A stretch of 64,000 bases of DNA from positions 2,549,501 through 2,613,500 of the forward strand of contig NC_091673.1 of assembly GCF_042453785.1 (NCBI RefSeq), in the 5' to 3' direction. The position numbers and the translations under genes are program-made. The DNA comes from Malus domestica (Eukaryota; Streptophyta; Magnoliopsida; Rosales; Rosaceae). The notes beneath the pieces were generated by a model. The model did not search any database. It saw nothing but the letters and a program-made list of their open reading frames with translations, and was not told the origin of the DNA. The stretch's first letter is position 1. Every line of letters starts with the position of its first letter. Below are positions 1-11,695 of the stretch, in pieces.

Positions 1-664
1 TTGATAAATATTCCGTCAACACCGCCATCGACACGTCCACCCAAAGAAAACAGCAATTGTACCTGAGCTCGGCCGAGACGGAGGCGTCGAAACCCGGTTC
101 GAAGACATTGGATCCCGGTTCGAACCGTTCCGCGACCATCGCGTGAATGAAGGAGTTTGACCCGCCGACGAGCATCGGCACCTTCCTCCGATTGGTAATG
201 CCGGAAACAACCTGACCGGCGACGGCGCGAAAATCGGCGGGGGTGAAGTCGCCGTCTAGGGGGTCGAACTCGCCGAGGAGGTGGTGGGGGACGCCGAGTC
301 GTTCCGGTAGGGGGAGCTTGTTGGTGGTGATGTCTAGGCCGCGGTAGAGTTGTATTTTGTCGGAGTTGACGATTTCGAAGAAGGGGAAGCGGCTGGCGAG
401 GTCGAGGGAGAGGCGGGACTTGCCAGCGCCGGTGGCCCCCATGATGACAAGAAGCTTGTCTTTTCTTCGTGGGCCCGCTGAGGTGGGGCCGGTGGCCATG
501 TGGGCCGAGCGGCGGGGCCTTTGGGGGAGGTGAAGCGGAGGAGTGGGGTGGTTGTAGAGGTGGTGGAGCGGCGGGAACAAGTGGAAGCGGTGGGAGATAT
601 AATTCGTATTGAAATTGAGATTAGAATAATGGAGGGAGTGAGTTGGGAGGGGATGAAGTGTCAT
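1..664 (-). CDS. IPT: Adenylate isopentenyltransferase (cytokinin synthesis), 5' part, 3' end outside window
   Basis: The frame is open from an ATG at 662-664 to the window edge, giving 221 codons. Residues 76-83 read GATGAGKS, the P-loop of IPT/tRNA-dimethylallyltransferase enzymes, followed by NSDKIQLYRGLDITTNK, GVPHHLLGEFDP, GGSNSFIHA and RYNCCFLWVDVS, all hallmarks of plant ADP/ATP isopentenyltransferases. These enzymes transfer a dimethylallyl group to adenine nucleotides, the first step of cytokinin synthesis, mostly in plastids. The match is closest to the IPT1/IPT4 type as I recall it. About 55 residues rich in H, P, L and S precede an internal Met (497-499), so the first ATG gives a possible plastid transit peptide and the internal one a short form. 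Such genes usually have no intron and none is seen. No break is visible. The C-terminal part lies left of position 1. Confidence 0.9.
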   Translation of the reverse strand, partial: MTLHPLPTHSLHYSNLNFNTNYISHRFHLFPPLHHLYNHPTPPLHLPQRPRRSAHMATGPTSAGPRRKDKLLVIMGATGAGKSRLSLDLASRFPFFEIVNSDKIQLYRGLDITTNKLPLPERLGVPHHLLGEFDPLDGDFTPADFRAVAGQVVSGITNRRKVPMLVGGSNSFIHAMVAERFEPGSNVFEPGFDASVSAELRYNCCFLWVDVSMAVLTEYLS

Positions 665-768
665 AGGAAGAAAGAGAGAAGGACAGGCTGGTAATTTTGT
701 TGAGCTGGGAATATGTGATCAGGTAGCTGCGCACACACTGCACGCACATATACGGACTGTCCAACGGA

Positions 769-770
<2 letters not shown>

Positions 771-840
<70 letters not shown>
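771..840. repeat. (GA)n microsatellite, about 35 units
   Basis: Uninterrupted AG/GA dinucleotides about 110 bp upstream of the IPT start codon, in its likely promoter or 5' leader. On the IPT coding strand it reads CT. Long GA/CT tracts are bound by plant BASIC PENTACYSTEINE proteins; a role here is inference. Confidence 0.95.
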
Positions 841-844
<4 letters not shown>

Positions 845-919
845 AGGACAGCTAGCTGGATGATAGTACAATACGATAGGTATGATGAGCAAAACAAAAA
901 CAAAAAACGGCAGCTTTTG

Positions 920-954
920 TGGTGGTGGTGGTGGTGGAGGAGGAGGAGGAGGAG
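920..954. repeat. (TGG)n-(AGG)n compound microsatellite
   Basis: About six TGG triplets followed by about six AGG triplets upstream of the IPT gene. Short reading frames through it are low-complexity and not genes. Confidence 0.9.
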
Positions 955-1331
955 ACACGATGCGGCAGAGGAGAATGAAGGAAACGGCAATGGGGTGTTT
1001 TTGTCCTGGAGCTGTTGGCTAATGCTGGACTACTATATATCTCGTCATGCTCCGTGCTCTGCGCTCTCTCTCTCTCTCTCCCCGTTGGACGCTTGTTAAT
1101 TTGCTTCCGGCGTTCTGGTTTTTATTAGCTCTCCTCCCATCGTGCTTCATTTTCTTGTTTATATACTCGCGAGAAATTAAAAACACGTGTTTATATTTTA
1201 TTTGTGACATATTATATGATTTGAAAATTTAATTTACAAAAATTGATTTTTCTAGCATTACTTATTAAAAAATAAATAAATTTAATGAAAATAGTGGTGT
1301 CATGTTTTTAACTATTTCACCAAACTCCATT

Positions 1332-1487
1332 TAAGAAAAACTAATGAAAAGGGTTTGAAAACTTTGAGTTTTAACGATAAGAACAAAATAAAGGGTAAGT
1401 GAATAGTATCATGATTGACTTTTTAGTGTAAAAATGTAATTTTTCGTTAAAATGAACAATACCGAAAGTTTTTCGTTAAAGTTCCCC
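1332..1487 (-). mobile_element. MITE-like dispersed repeat, family F (copy 1)
   Basis: Shares nearly its whole length, in reverse orientation, with 31899-32054 (blocks such as ACTTTGAGTTTTAACGATAA and GGGTAAGTGAATAGTA). A third partial copy is at 54835-54893. Ends resemble TTAAG/AAAACTAATG and CGTTAAAGTTCCC. No protein is encoded. The class is not clear. Confidence 0.6.
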
Positions 1488-3090
1488 TCTATTTACCCCT
1501 CTCTCCTCACTATTACTAGTTCACACATCCTATGCATAAAAAGAACGGAAAATTTACTTTTAGATCATGATTTGTTTTTTGGGAGTTTTAACAAAACACT
1601 CTCGGTACTGTTCACTTTTAACGAAAAACCACATTTATAGCTTTCTCTGGTACTATTCACTTTAAAAATGACTTTTCATTAAAAATGAAGTTTTTTTGAA
1701 CTTTTCTGTAGTTTTTTTTTTTTTTTTAACAATGGGAAAAAAAGTCCTAACGAGCAACGTCTCGTAGAGATAGAAGACCTACGGGTGGTGAATTTATTTT
1801 TCTGAAGAAGAAGCAAGTACAATATCATAGCAATAACAACCGAGTAACTCCATGCTTCGAAGGACCATCAATGGTTGGACCAATTCTGAAAGTAAAGATC
1901 GTAGAAATTAAACATACGAAACTCAAATGAGACAATAAGCAAATGGAAACGCGTGCCAATAACTGCGTTTAATACATAATGTATAAGTGTTATCTGAAAT
2001 GATTGAGCCTCAAGCATTTATAAGTGACTTGTGGTCTAGATAACTCGACCTCTAATGATTCCACGGGAAAACCCTATGCTAGGTCACCAAGCAAACACCA
2101 TAAAGAAACACCAATTGCCCTCTTAATTCTTTTTTTGGTTCTCTCTTTCACACATCAATTTCTCTGTCATGTTCAACGGTCCATGTATCCCATTCAACCA
2201 ATACCCTTTTTCAAACCCACAAGTCATGAGTACTCGAGTTTCTAGTACGTATTTACATGTATTTATACACTCATATTGTAAAGTCAAATGTAGGGTGAGT
2301 TTGGCGCAACGGAAATGTTGTTCCTTTGTGACCGAAGAGTGTACCAGTTTTGGGACAACCACTTTACAAAGTAAGGGTAATGGTTCGTACGATAGACGTT
2401 GCTCCCCCACCTTCCGAGCACTCTCGCAAAACGGAGAGCCTTGTTAGCTTGAAGTCATTTTTCATATTGTAAGGTCAAACCAAGTTTAAAAATGCAGATT
2501 CAACCATTAAGTTGGAGAGGAAATTGGATGATGCATGAATTTGCATATTGGTCCTGAGTGAGTTAGGATACGATGCATTATTATTTTCAAAGTGTCACGA
2601 GAATTTAGTACAAGATGCATCTTTCTCTTGCTTAACTCTCTTATTTTAAGTAAGTCTTTCAATCGTAATGATTAATTATCTCATGTCCTTTTATTTTAAT
2701 TTAAGATTGCATACTCCAACCTTCCATTAACGGTCAGGTGCATCCTCCCAAAACCCTTTAAAATCCCAGTTATTGGAAGCACAATTCGACATTACAGAGG
2801 GGCTCTTACATTGCATGCCATTCGGGGTTCAAAACCTGCTGGCCAAAATGGTTTCTTATTAAAGTTGAGATTCTACCCCTCCCCTTCTAACATATGTGAT
2901 CAATGACGAAATCTCAATCCTCTATTTCTTGAGTTAATTATACATATTCATTATTCTTTTAATTTATGAATGTCTTCATTGGCACTATGGTCTACTAGTG
3001 TTCTTTTATGCTTATAAGCGGGTTGCCCCAAGTTCGGTTTCCAAAGTCCTGCTCTCTCAAGATTATATTAGTTCATATCTGAAGGCTTAA

Positions 3091-3186
3091 AATATTTGAC
3101 AACTTAATAAAGCAAAACAAGAAAATGAGTTTTCTAATGGTTCATGAATTTTAAGTTGGTTTTGCTTTATTAAGTTGTAAAATATT
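3091..3186. repeat. Near-perfect inverted repeat: 28-bp arms, 40-nt loop
   Basis: The left arm 3091-3118 pairs with the right arm 3159-3186 at 27 of 28 positions. Pairing continues weakly outward. It could fold as an RNA hairpin or be the core of a decayed foldback transposon. A smaller inverted repeat (CAAAATGAGG / CCTCATTTTG) follows at about 3252-3280. Confidence 0.7.
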
Positions 3187-4189
3187 TTAAAACTTTGGAT
3201 CTAAGCTAATGTAATTTTGTGGCTAATATACATTTGATCCTTACATATCCTCAAAATGAGGACCTTAAGAAAGCATGACCTCATTTTGACAATAGTAACT
3301 TGTAATCAAATTCCACGTTGATTTCTATGGTGGTGAATTTTTTTTCAAATTTAGTATTGTAAATTATATTTTGCACTCTCAAATTCGGATGAGGTACAAA
3401 CTCATACCTTATTTTTTAAACATGGCAACATTATACACAAACTTACAAATTCATTACAATGTTATACTTCCGTTAAATATTCTATTAATACTTCCGTTAA
3501 TCAATTGGCCGGCAAGCTTATAATGGCGCCCAAACTTGAGAGTGTAAAATATAATTTACCCTAAGGCCTTCTCAAAATTAATATTGTCGCGTGCACACAC
3601 ACACATATAGATATATATATATATATCTATATATGTGTACTTATATATATATATGTGTGTATGTGTGTGTACTTTTATATATATAAAACCAGTTTAGTGT
3701 TTGCCAAGTAAGTTGACCCCAAATTGTTTTCTGCATCCTCTTAAAAAAAAATATGGAAAACTTAACTTAGATTAGATTATAATGTGTTAGCAGTGACAAG
3801 TAGCTAAAGGCAGCAGCTGCGAAACCCTCCAGCAGTCTTTTCGTCTGGCTTTCTTCTTCCTCTCTTTATTTTTAATAGGTTGCTAACTATTTTTCAAGTA
3901 TATTATTGGCAAATTGCACTGTCACACTAGTATATATGATATATCCAGTTGTGTTATTTTATTTTTGTTCCACTTCCATGCTTACAAATGGTTTGGTAGC
4001 AATACGTTTGCCGGCCAGTTGAATTTAGTGACGCAAACATCAACCAACATGTGGATAAATTTCGACACCTGGAAGTAGGTACGATAATGTATAATAACGT
4101 TAATTAATCTTGTTTAGTGATCTATTAATATAGATCATACCTACATCATAGATAATTATCCTCTTAAGCATGCAAAACAGATGGGACAA

Positions 4190-4226
4190 GCGCGCGCGCG
4201 CGCATATATATATATATATACACACA
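4190..4226. repeat. Compound GC/TA/CA dinucleotide repeat
   Basis: A (GC)n run passes directly into (AT)n and then (AC)n. Alternating purine-pyrimidine of this type can adopt Z-DNA. Another TA/TG compound tract lies near 3590-3690. Confidence 0.85.
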
Positions 4227-4875
4227 TAAACATTGGGAAACATAATAAAATGCTGAAGGCCATGCCGTGACTCCCTGCCTATATAAATAAGTAGTGCATG
4301 CTTGTCAACGAAGCGTTTGCTTCACTTAAGGATAAGCGTGGCGATTGGTCATTGGTGACAAACTGTCGATGATGAGGGATAGATAGCTTGCTCTTCAGTT
4401 TTGGCGCCGGCGATGGCGTATGTGAGTAGTCTCTCTCACATCGCAATATCACATGGCCATATACGTTTGTTAAGTGGTTTATGTTGCAGATGGTTACGTA
4501 CTTATTGTATCATCGGCAGTGGATGGTTTGTATGTCTGGATCCTGTTTTAATTTGTTTGTTTTGCATTCCAACATCCGTTCAAGTTAAATGCAACACAAA
4601 TTGTGTTATCTTGTTTATAATTAGGGATATGTTGCTAATTAATTACATGCATAGTCCACAATACATGTATTTTATAAAAGGGTGTTGTTATTGGTCACAA
4701 AAAAAGAGAGTTATTCTACTGTTTTTCGTGACAAAATTTATAAAAGAATTATGCACTATGCAAGTCATTTTGAGAGTAAAATTATGTTTGTGGAGAAGAA
4801 TTTGCATGTTACGAATGCAATATTAATTTAGTGTTTTTCCGTATGTTATTGTATCATCAGCATAATACCTCAAAT

Positions 4876-5101
4876 GAGGTGAATTGTCTTACCCTCTCAT
4901 TTCCATACTCTTCTCATCATCTTCTGTTTGGTGTGGTCATGATTAAGCCACATCAACATTTATATTTTTATTACTTTTTGTTTTATTATTTTTATAAAAA
5001 AATCAATATAAAATATTGACGTAACTTAACCGTGATCATACAAACAGAAATGGATGAGAATAGTATAAAAATAAAAGGGCAGACAATTCACCTTCCTCCT
5101 C
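4876..5101. mobile_element. Hairpin MITE, family B (copy 1)
   Basis: The ends are inverted repeats (GAGGTGAATTGTCTTACC on the left; the complement of GGCAGACAATTCACC on the right). The interior is an imperfect palindrome around GTGGTCATGATTAAGCCAC and its inverted counterpart. It is closely related to 5715-5935. Flanks share CCTCAAA, a possible degraded TSD. The short frames within it are not genes. Confidence 0.75.
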
Positions 5102-5312
5102 AAAAACCCATGCCATTGCCTTGTATGTCGTCCGTACATGGTCAGAATGGTGTCATATAATTGAGCATACTTTGGTGACTGACGCTGGGGCCTCGTTTTG
5201 TGACAAGGACTATGGGGATTTGTTGGTGATGACTGTTCTTTAGATTTGATACTTTTTGTAACATTGGCATTACTCAAAGGATCAGGTTCCTCTTTTGAGC
5301 AAGGCAAAGGGT

Positions 5313-5455
5313 TAAGGATCTTCCTGACCAAACCTATCAGGTCGTTGAAATTTTATCTAATAATTACAATTATTATAATTTTTAAAAAAATTCCTGTTTA
5401 TAACCATTAGATAAAATTTTAACGATCCGATAAACTTCGTCAGGATGATACTTAA
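5313..5455. mobile_element. Hairpin MITE remnant, family A type
   Basis: Arms around GATCTTCCTGACC and its inverted counterpart GTCAGGATGATAC, with a core of ATTTTATCTAA...ATTATAATTTTT...TTAGATAAAATTTTAACG. This matches the core of family A copies at 7680, 23937, 24472 and 37524. No clean TSD was found. Confidence 0.55.
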
Positions 5456-5714
5456 TCTTTAAATTCAGGATTCTCAAGCGAAGAAAGAGAAAACCCAAAA
5501 GCAAAAGAAAAAGAAAATTCAAAATCTTCTTGTCACATCAAACAATCAAATATATGACAGAAATGCGGCGGCAGGGATATCTGACCCACCTCGTCCTAGG
5601 ATTCACATTATTAGTGATTAGCTACATCAGTTAAAATGTGTATATCGATTGCTTATCCAACAATGTTTTAATAACTAAAAGCTTGCATTATGTACGTGAT
5701 TACTAAAAAATAAT

Positions 5715-5935
5715 GGAGGTGTATTGTCTGCTCTCTTATTTCTATACTCTTTCTAATTCCTTTTGTTTTATGTGGTCACGGTTAAGCCACGTCAATAATT
5801 TATATTTCTATTACTTTTTGTTTTATTATTTTTATAAAAAAATCAATATAAAATGCTAACGTGGCTTAATCGTGACCACACAAATAGGAGGAGATGGGAA
5901 GAGTATAGAAATGGGAGGGTAGACAATCTACCTCC
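5715..5935. mobile_element. Hairpin MITE, family B (copy 2), 9-bp TSD
   Basis: Terminal inverted repeats GGAGGTGTATTGTCTGC and the complement of GGTAGACAATCTACCTCC. Both flanks read AAAAATAAT, a 9-bp TSD typical of Mutator-like elements. The interior pairs along most of its length, so the element is a foldback with no coding capacity. Confidence 0.85.
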
Positions 5936-5936
5936 A

Positions 5937-8900
5937 AAAATAATTGTGCTATGTACGTTGCAAGTTTTGCATTTTCTTTATCGCCTTCAAGGATAATATT
6001 GTGAAGAGATTCTATTTGGTAACGAAAACCTAATCTTGGTTCTCACAACTATCCAATGAGCACGTCTAGTAGGAAACTGAAAATTGTATAAAAAGAATAT
6101 CACATATACGCGACATATTTCAATGCTGTTGTGAGGTTGGTGAGTCCCTGCCCTCATTGAGCAAGGTTGGTGTTTGCCGCGACCGGGACAGTTGCAAAGC
6201 CAAAGCCAATAAGAAGCAGGTCGATCGGCGACGACGATGATGAACGACAAGACAGTTATATGACTCGTGCTGTGGAAAACTGTGAAAGGTGGTTAGAAAT
6301 TCTTTGAAATCGTGCCTAAAGTTTTCTAAGATTTAGAACTTTAAATTAAGATATGACTGAGAGAGTCGGTGTTGAAAAGGTGGGATTAAAGCTCAAATAA
6401 TCAACTTCATCATCATTACCAGTACACTGAAAGCTCTTCCCATTACCCACCATGGTATGAATATTTCCAACGAATTAAACTGCAATTCGTGGAACCCTGA
6501 AACCATGACATTGACCGGTTGCTGTTGAAGAATACAACAATTCTGAATCGGTAAATTCACAAAGTTAAATATAATTTATATTGAGTGTTTTTACTCTTTA
6601 AATGACTTATATTTTGTGATTTCACTTATAATGATACCGAAATTTTTTTGTGAAAAATTAAGTCATCGTGTGTATGTTGTGCAGTTAATGAACGATATCG
6701 ATATAATTAGTAGCGAGCTACGTATCGTCTTTCTAATAATTGACACGAAGTCGATGCTAAAATGTGGGTAGATATGAACGATTGTGACAGCAAGGAATTG
6801 ACCCCAGCAACTTTAATCTAAAAAGGCAGAGAATTGAAGCTTGAAGAGATCCTGAAAATAACGACTTTGGCATTTCGACCGGCCTCAGTCTTTATCTTTG
6901 ATTTGCAATACGTACTATTTTTTATCCTTTTGACTATAAGTTCAAATTAATCATCTGGAATTGGATTATGGCCCCCTTAAGATTCGATGCATTGGGGCTT
7001 AATCAATAATCAATCGTCTTAGTAGGATTAATTTGAATATTAAGTAGGGTTTCAGTTCATTTTCTTTCTAAACATGCGCGTGCATGCAGTTCATCAACCA
7101 GCCAATGGGCCACATGTTGCGCGTGGTTCAAGGAATACACGTACGCAGACTTGCGGATGGTTCTTAGGCATTGGCCAAATTTTCTCTCGAAATTTTAAAA
7201 AGCTGCCACTTTTTCTTATGAATTTCAGTTTAATCGATTATTTATAAACTTTTATAATAAACTAATTTTCTTCTTGAATTTTAATTTTAATTAATTGTCC
7301 CTAAATTTTTATAATTGATCAATTTTTCTTTAAATTTTAACTTTCTCCCTAAACCCTAAACCCTAAACCTTAAAATTCAAACAAAAAAGTGCACGAAGTG
7401 AATAGCAGAAGGGAAGAAGAAAAAAACCAATATGTTGTGCATATTAAGAATAAAATTACTTTTTTACTATTATAAAATTAATAGAGAGAAAATTAATCAC
7501 TTACAAAAATTCAGAATAATTGACTAAAATTAAAGTTAAATGCAAATAAAACGAAAAGCAAGCCACCGATTTAGAACTGTTGACTATTGAATGCTTTTTC
7601 TAGTTGAAAAATTAATTCATCAAATCGATTCATATACTTGTCTTCCTCTACACTTAAACTGGAGTTCGTTATCTTTTAAGGACATGGGTCCTCTTCGGAT
7701 CCATGTATCATAATCCACCAAATTCATGTATTCGGATCATTAAAATTTGATCTAACAACTAAAGTTATTATAACTTTTAAAATGGATCCCTGCTTGTAGC
7801 ATTTGGATCAAATTTCAATGGCTTGGATATATAGATTTGGTGGATTAGGATAAATGGATCCGGAGAGGACCCATGTCTATCTTTTAAACAATTTGCATGT
7901 GCTTGGACTCACTTCGTAAACTTGCGAGATGATCAATGTTTTGTGTTCACATTCCAGAAAATGATATGCACTAATGTGTCATATTGTCATGTCATAAGTA
8001 AAGCAGTAAACATTTGTGTGCTTATATTTCTCATCATATAACACATGAGATATAGTTATATACAACGAATAACTCATAAGAGATTGTACACAGAAAGTAA
8101 AGATCAATAGATAGCAGCAAAGGAAGGTAGGTTCAATGGGTGACTATGACCCCAACGAGGTGATTTTCTTCCCACTGCATTTCGGTGCTGACCCGAAAGA
8201 TATGTTCATGCAAAGAAAGGCAAAAAACCTATTCAGATCGTATCTCTTTTGTAAATAATTTAGGTTTCTTTATTAGATACATTACTAGGACCAACACAAA
8301 TTTGAATTTTAGTGCATTTGATGTGTAAACATATGTGTTTCGAAGTGTTTTTCAAATGATCATTGAAAAGTGTTTTTGATGAAATTGGTCTTAGAATTAA
8401 TTACTGATAAAAATGCAAGTGAATAATTAAAGAGCATTTGAAGTACTTCCTGCAAGAAGCACATAACTAGTGTTTTTTCTAAAATGCACTTCCGGTGCAT
8501 GTTCAACTCAAAACACTTTCACCAAAAATGTTTTTAGTCATTTTAAAGTCTCTTTCAAACATGCCTAACAAATATATGTCTCAACTGCCTTTTTTTAATG
8601 TGTCAAATGCATTTTTGGGAGCGGTAAAATATTTAATTATGATTAATATACTTTAATTTTTATTGAGAAAAATGACTTTTAGATATAATGCATATCTTCC
8701 AAACGAATCATATGACTTACAACATAAAAGATTTTATTGAAAAAAATTATAAATGAAAAGTAAAATATTTTTTGGAGGTATTTTGTGCGCTCTCATTGCG
8801 ATAAATTTCTAGCTCCATCTTTGTTTGAGATTACTCTTGGGCGGCACAAGTTGACAACTAAAAAATGCCAAAGGGTCACTAACTACTAATCACATCCCTT

Positions 8901-9540
8901 AAACAAGTATACTAAAAAATCCACAAGCAAGATGAAAGAGACACATACTACAAGCTAACGATAAAAACTAAAACTAAAAAACGACACGATTATACTGTTT
9001 CTGGTGAACGACACGGATTATGTTTTTTTTAATTACACAAACTTGGTTAGAGTATTTTATTTTTCTCCACTTGGCTTAATACGGATTAACACTGCATTTG
9101 TTGGTCATCTTGACATGTACAGTGAATGGTCGCCGCACTTATCATGATGAAGTGTTGTGTTTAGTTCTTCTTTTAAGAGAAGATTAGGTGATTAAATCAT
9201 TATTTAAACACAAACATAATACAAACAAAGAATTATTGTTAGTTTATGGAGTTTGGAAGATGGGTTTGGTTTACTGTTCATATTTAAATATTTGGGGACA
9301 ACCCAGGTTTCCAGTTGGAGTGCTGTTGAAATGGAAGTCAAATGGAATATGGCTTTTCAATTGTTAAAGAGTGCCACTATTTCTAATGACTAATTAAGAT
9401 TTATTTGTAATCACATATTACATAATATAATAACAAGAAGAGAGTTCTTCACAACATTTCAAAACAGTCATTATGTATTTCAAATTTATCCTAAGGCAAT
9501 TGAAAGTTCGTATAAGAAGCGCATGATAATATTTTAGGCT
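5937..9540. other. Intergenic, no gene recognised
   Basis: AT-rich DNA. It holds the family A MITE at 7680-7877 and, at about 8330-8575, degenerate sequence related to the Tourist-like element at 53889. Short frames here are not convincing. Confidence 0.55.
7680..7877. mobile_element. Mutator-like hairpin MITE, family A (copy 1), 10-bp TSD
   Basis: Ends GACATGGGTCCTC and GAGGACCCATGTC are perfect inverted repeats. The flanks 7670-7679 and 7878-7887 are both TATCTTTTAA. The core has the family's ATTTGATCTAAC...ATTATAACTTTT...GGATCAAATTTCAA palindrome. Confidence 0.88.
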
Positions 9541-9726
9541 GTTTTGAGAAGTGCTTTTAAATGATTGAAAACGGTTCTATAGAAAGTAATTTTGAAAACT
9601 AGTGCTTCTTGCAAGAAGCACTTCAAGTACTTTTTCAAAATTAACTTACATTTTTACTAAGAATTAGTTTTCAAAATATTTTCTCTAAATGTCCTTTCAA
9701 CATTTTATAACACTTCTCAAACAAGT
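9541..9726. repeat. Foldback repeat, candidate MITE
   Basis: The left end TTTTGAGAAGTGCTTTTAAA pairs with the right end TTTATAACACTTCTCAAA. An internal palindrome, AGTGCTTCTTGCAAGAAGCACT, lies near 9601. It is related to degenerate sequence at 8330-8575 and to 53889-54093. Confidence 0.55.
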
Positions 9727-9944
9727 CATTTGTGAGTAGCAATAACAATACATTAAAAAGAACTACAGAAAAGAAATATGAGTTTGAAAGGGCCAATTGG
9801 GCTTTAGTCTTTAAGCCCAATAATCTGCCTAAGGCCCATTCCGTTGGAGTTGAATCCCACGGTGACCCAATTGGGCAGAAAGCCGAAACAACTATCATAT
9901 AGACCCAACGTTAGGTGATCTATACAATACTATGTGATGATTTA

Positions 9945-10536
9945 GGGTTTGTTTGGTATCCTATTTGAAATTTTTTATAATTTCTCAAAATATTTCTTAA
10001 AAATTTTTCTTGAAAACAATTTTATTTAAGACTCAAAAAAACTTGTTTGGTATGCAATTTAAAATTTTTAAATCTTACAACTTAAACTTGACAAAGATAT
10101 CCAAAAAGAGTGGGTCGAGAGAGAAAGAGGAGAGAGAAGGAAATAAAGTAAGAGATGATTGGAAGAAAAAGAAAGAAGTGAGAGAATCGGAGGAGATAGA
10201 GAGGAAGAGGAGTGAACCGAGAGAATGAAGAGAGCAGATTGGAGGAGAGACGAAAAAGGTAAAAAAAAAAAAAAGAGAAGGGGGAGAGAGAAAGAAGAAA
10301 AGAGAGATAGCTTTGGAGTGAGAGGGGAGGAGGGAGAGAAAAGAAAGGAATGATTTTAAAGTTAAAAACTCTAAAAACTCATCTTTTGTGTTTTTAGAGA
10401 ATAGACTATATTTTTTTTGTTAGTCTTGAGTTCAGTTTTTGAAAATAATCATACCAAACAAGTTTTTAAGGTCTAAAACTTGAAAATTGTTTTTGAGTTT
10501 AAAAAGTTGGATTCAAGTAGAATACCAAACAGACTC
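9945..10536. mobile_element. PIF/Harbinger (Tourist)-like non-autonomous element, TSD TTA
   Basis: Left end GGGTTTGTTTGGTATCC and right end GAATACCAAACAGACTC are inverted repeats flanked on both sides by TTA, the TSD of PIF/Harbinger elements. The middle (about 10105-10345) is almost purely purine (GA-rich). A 72-codon frame inside is low-complexity and not a gene. Confidence 0.75.
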
Positions 10537-11120
10537 TTAAATTCTTGTAATCCAGCAACACCCGTTGATTAACGAAGTCAACACCCACAAACTATTGGAA
10601 GTAGAGCTCCAATTTCCCCTTATTTTTTTCCCTCGTTAAAAGGAAAAATGAATTTATGAGCTAATGAAAATAGATTAATGTTTTCTGTATCAAATTCGAA
10701 GATAAAAGCTTGTATTGAGTTTATCAGATTACGTCTTTTTTATGGCATCTCTCACAAAAATATGAAACCCTTATATGTTTTATATCTCATCCAACTCTAC
10801 GTAATCCCATTCGATATGAAAATTCCATAGTAAAAAATAGTCCTATATAATATTTTTTCGATTTTCACCTTGGTCCCTGCCCAAGCTCTAGAAAGTCCGG
10901 TACAAATTTAGATAATCATGACAATTTCTCGTCAACTCCTTGAGAACGTCATATATTTCTTAGTTTCACGGTGCCTCTCTTCTAAAGAATAAAGAAAAAG
11001 TCAACAGCATAAAGTAAAGTGAGTTACAAAGTTCAAAGTTGAAGTAAATTATTTTAAGTTTCAATTGGCAAATTAGAGCAAATATTGAATTTTAGAGGAT
11101 AAGTCAATAATTAAGGCAAG
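10537..11120. other. Intergenic, nothing recognised
   Basis: AT-rich sequence without a recognisable exon, RNA gene or transposon end. Confidence 0.5.
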
Positions 11121-11121
11121 A

Positions 11122-11346
11122 TTATGTTCTTCTCGTTTTCTTCGGTATAAGCAAATCAAAGAGCAACGCACTGCCCGTGGTCAACGAGATGGCTCCTGCA
11201 AACAAATGAACTTGTTTGCCGAAAAGCACGAACTTTTGAACATCAGACGTTGAATCCACTCGACTTTCCAAAAGCCAGTTCATCCATAGCCATGATCCCT
11301 TCTCCAACTCCGAATTTTCGACCACCCGGCCCTCCTCCGTTTCGCC
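11122..11346 (-). CDS. Unidentified short frame, possible exon or gene fragment
   Basis: An open frame reads from about 11346 through GRVVENSELEKGSWLWMNWL to a stop at 11122-11124. The first Met is at 11325. It has natural composition (WLWMNWLLESRVD, then a hydrophobic stretch AGAISLTTGSALLFDLL) and ends in basic PKKTRRT. I do not recognise the family. It may be the last exon of a small membrane-protein gene, a fragment of one, or chance. It is antisense to the lipase remnants that follow. Confidence 0.3.
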   Translation of the reverse strand, partial: GETEEGRVVENSELEKGSWLWMNWLLESRVDSTSDVQKFVLFGKQVHLFAGAISLTTGSALLFDLLIPKKTRRT

Positions 11347-11445
11347 GGAAATCTATCTCTCAGATGAAACATACACAAAAGCAGAAAAAGGACTAAATTT
11401 CTCTCCGTAGGTCTTTTACAATGTGATTTCTTACAACAACAACAT

Positions 11446-11695
11446 GCGATCAAGAACAGCTGTGGAACTTCTGAAGGCCATGAGTGATATCGAAACGCAG
11501 TTGGATAAGGCCAGTCTGCCATTTCTGCTTTCTGCAAAGTGCTTTTGCTTTTGTGACATTGCAGCACTTTGAAGCTCTATCCAGATGGTTTTCACTGCAT
11601 TCTTCAAGGGGAGCCCGATGACAGAATTTTCACTGTCCTTGACGACATTGTAACATGGCTTGATTCCCGGTGCTTAATTTTATTCGTCAGACATG
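11446..11695 (+). pseudogene. Monoacylglycerol lipase-like pseudogene A, C-terminal remnant
   Basis: Plus-strand translation gives RTAVELLKAMSDIETQLDKA and then, from about 11571, LKLYPDGFHCILQGEPDDR and FTVLDDIVTWLDSRC. These match the C-terminus of plant monoacylglycerol lipases (alpha/beta hydrolases acting on monoglycerides or lysolipids). The segment between them that should hold LLVLHG and the VTDP motif is lost, and no stop codon follows WLDSRC at the expected place. Only the C-terminal exons remain. A second, longer lipase pseudogene begins about 40 bp downstream, indicating a former tandem pair. Confidence 0.75.

Larger units (their letters stand above)
955..4870. other. Intergenic, no gene recognised
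   Basis: AT-rich DNA with no convincing exon. It holds a MITE at 1332-1487 and related sequence at about 1560-1700, a strong hairpin at 3091-3186, a TA/GT compound repeat near 3590-3690, and a GC/TA/CA compound repeat at 4190-4226. Boxes resembling pol III boxes occur near 2815-2850 and 2985-3045 but are too weak to call SINEs. Confidence 0.6.

Noticed and set aside
661..990. Minus-strand frames with long Leu-Ser and His/Pro runs
   Set aside because: They are translations of the GA and TGG microsatellites.
1860..2450. Several 70-95 codon frames on both strands
   Set aside because: Overlapping on both strands, no family words, no splice context.
4401..4826. 141-codon plus-strand frame
   Set aside because: Cys- and hydrophobic-rich composition typical of translated AT-rich intergenic DNA, with no motif and no neighbouring exons.
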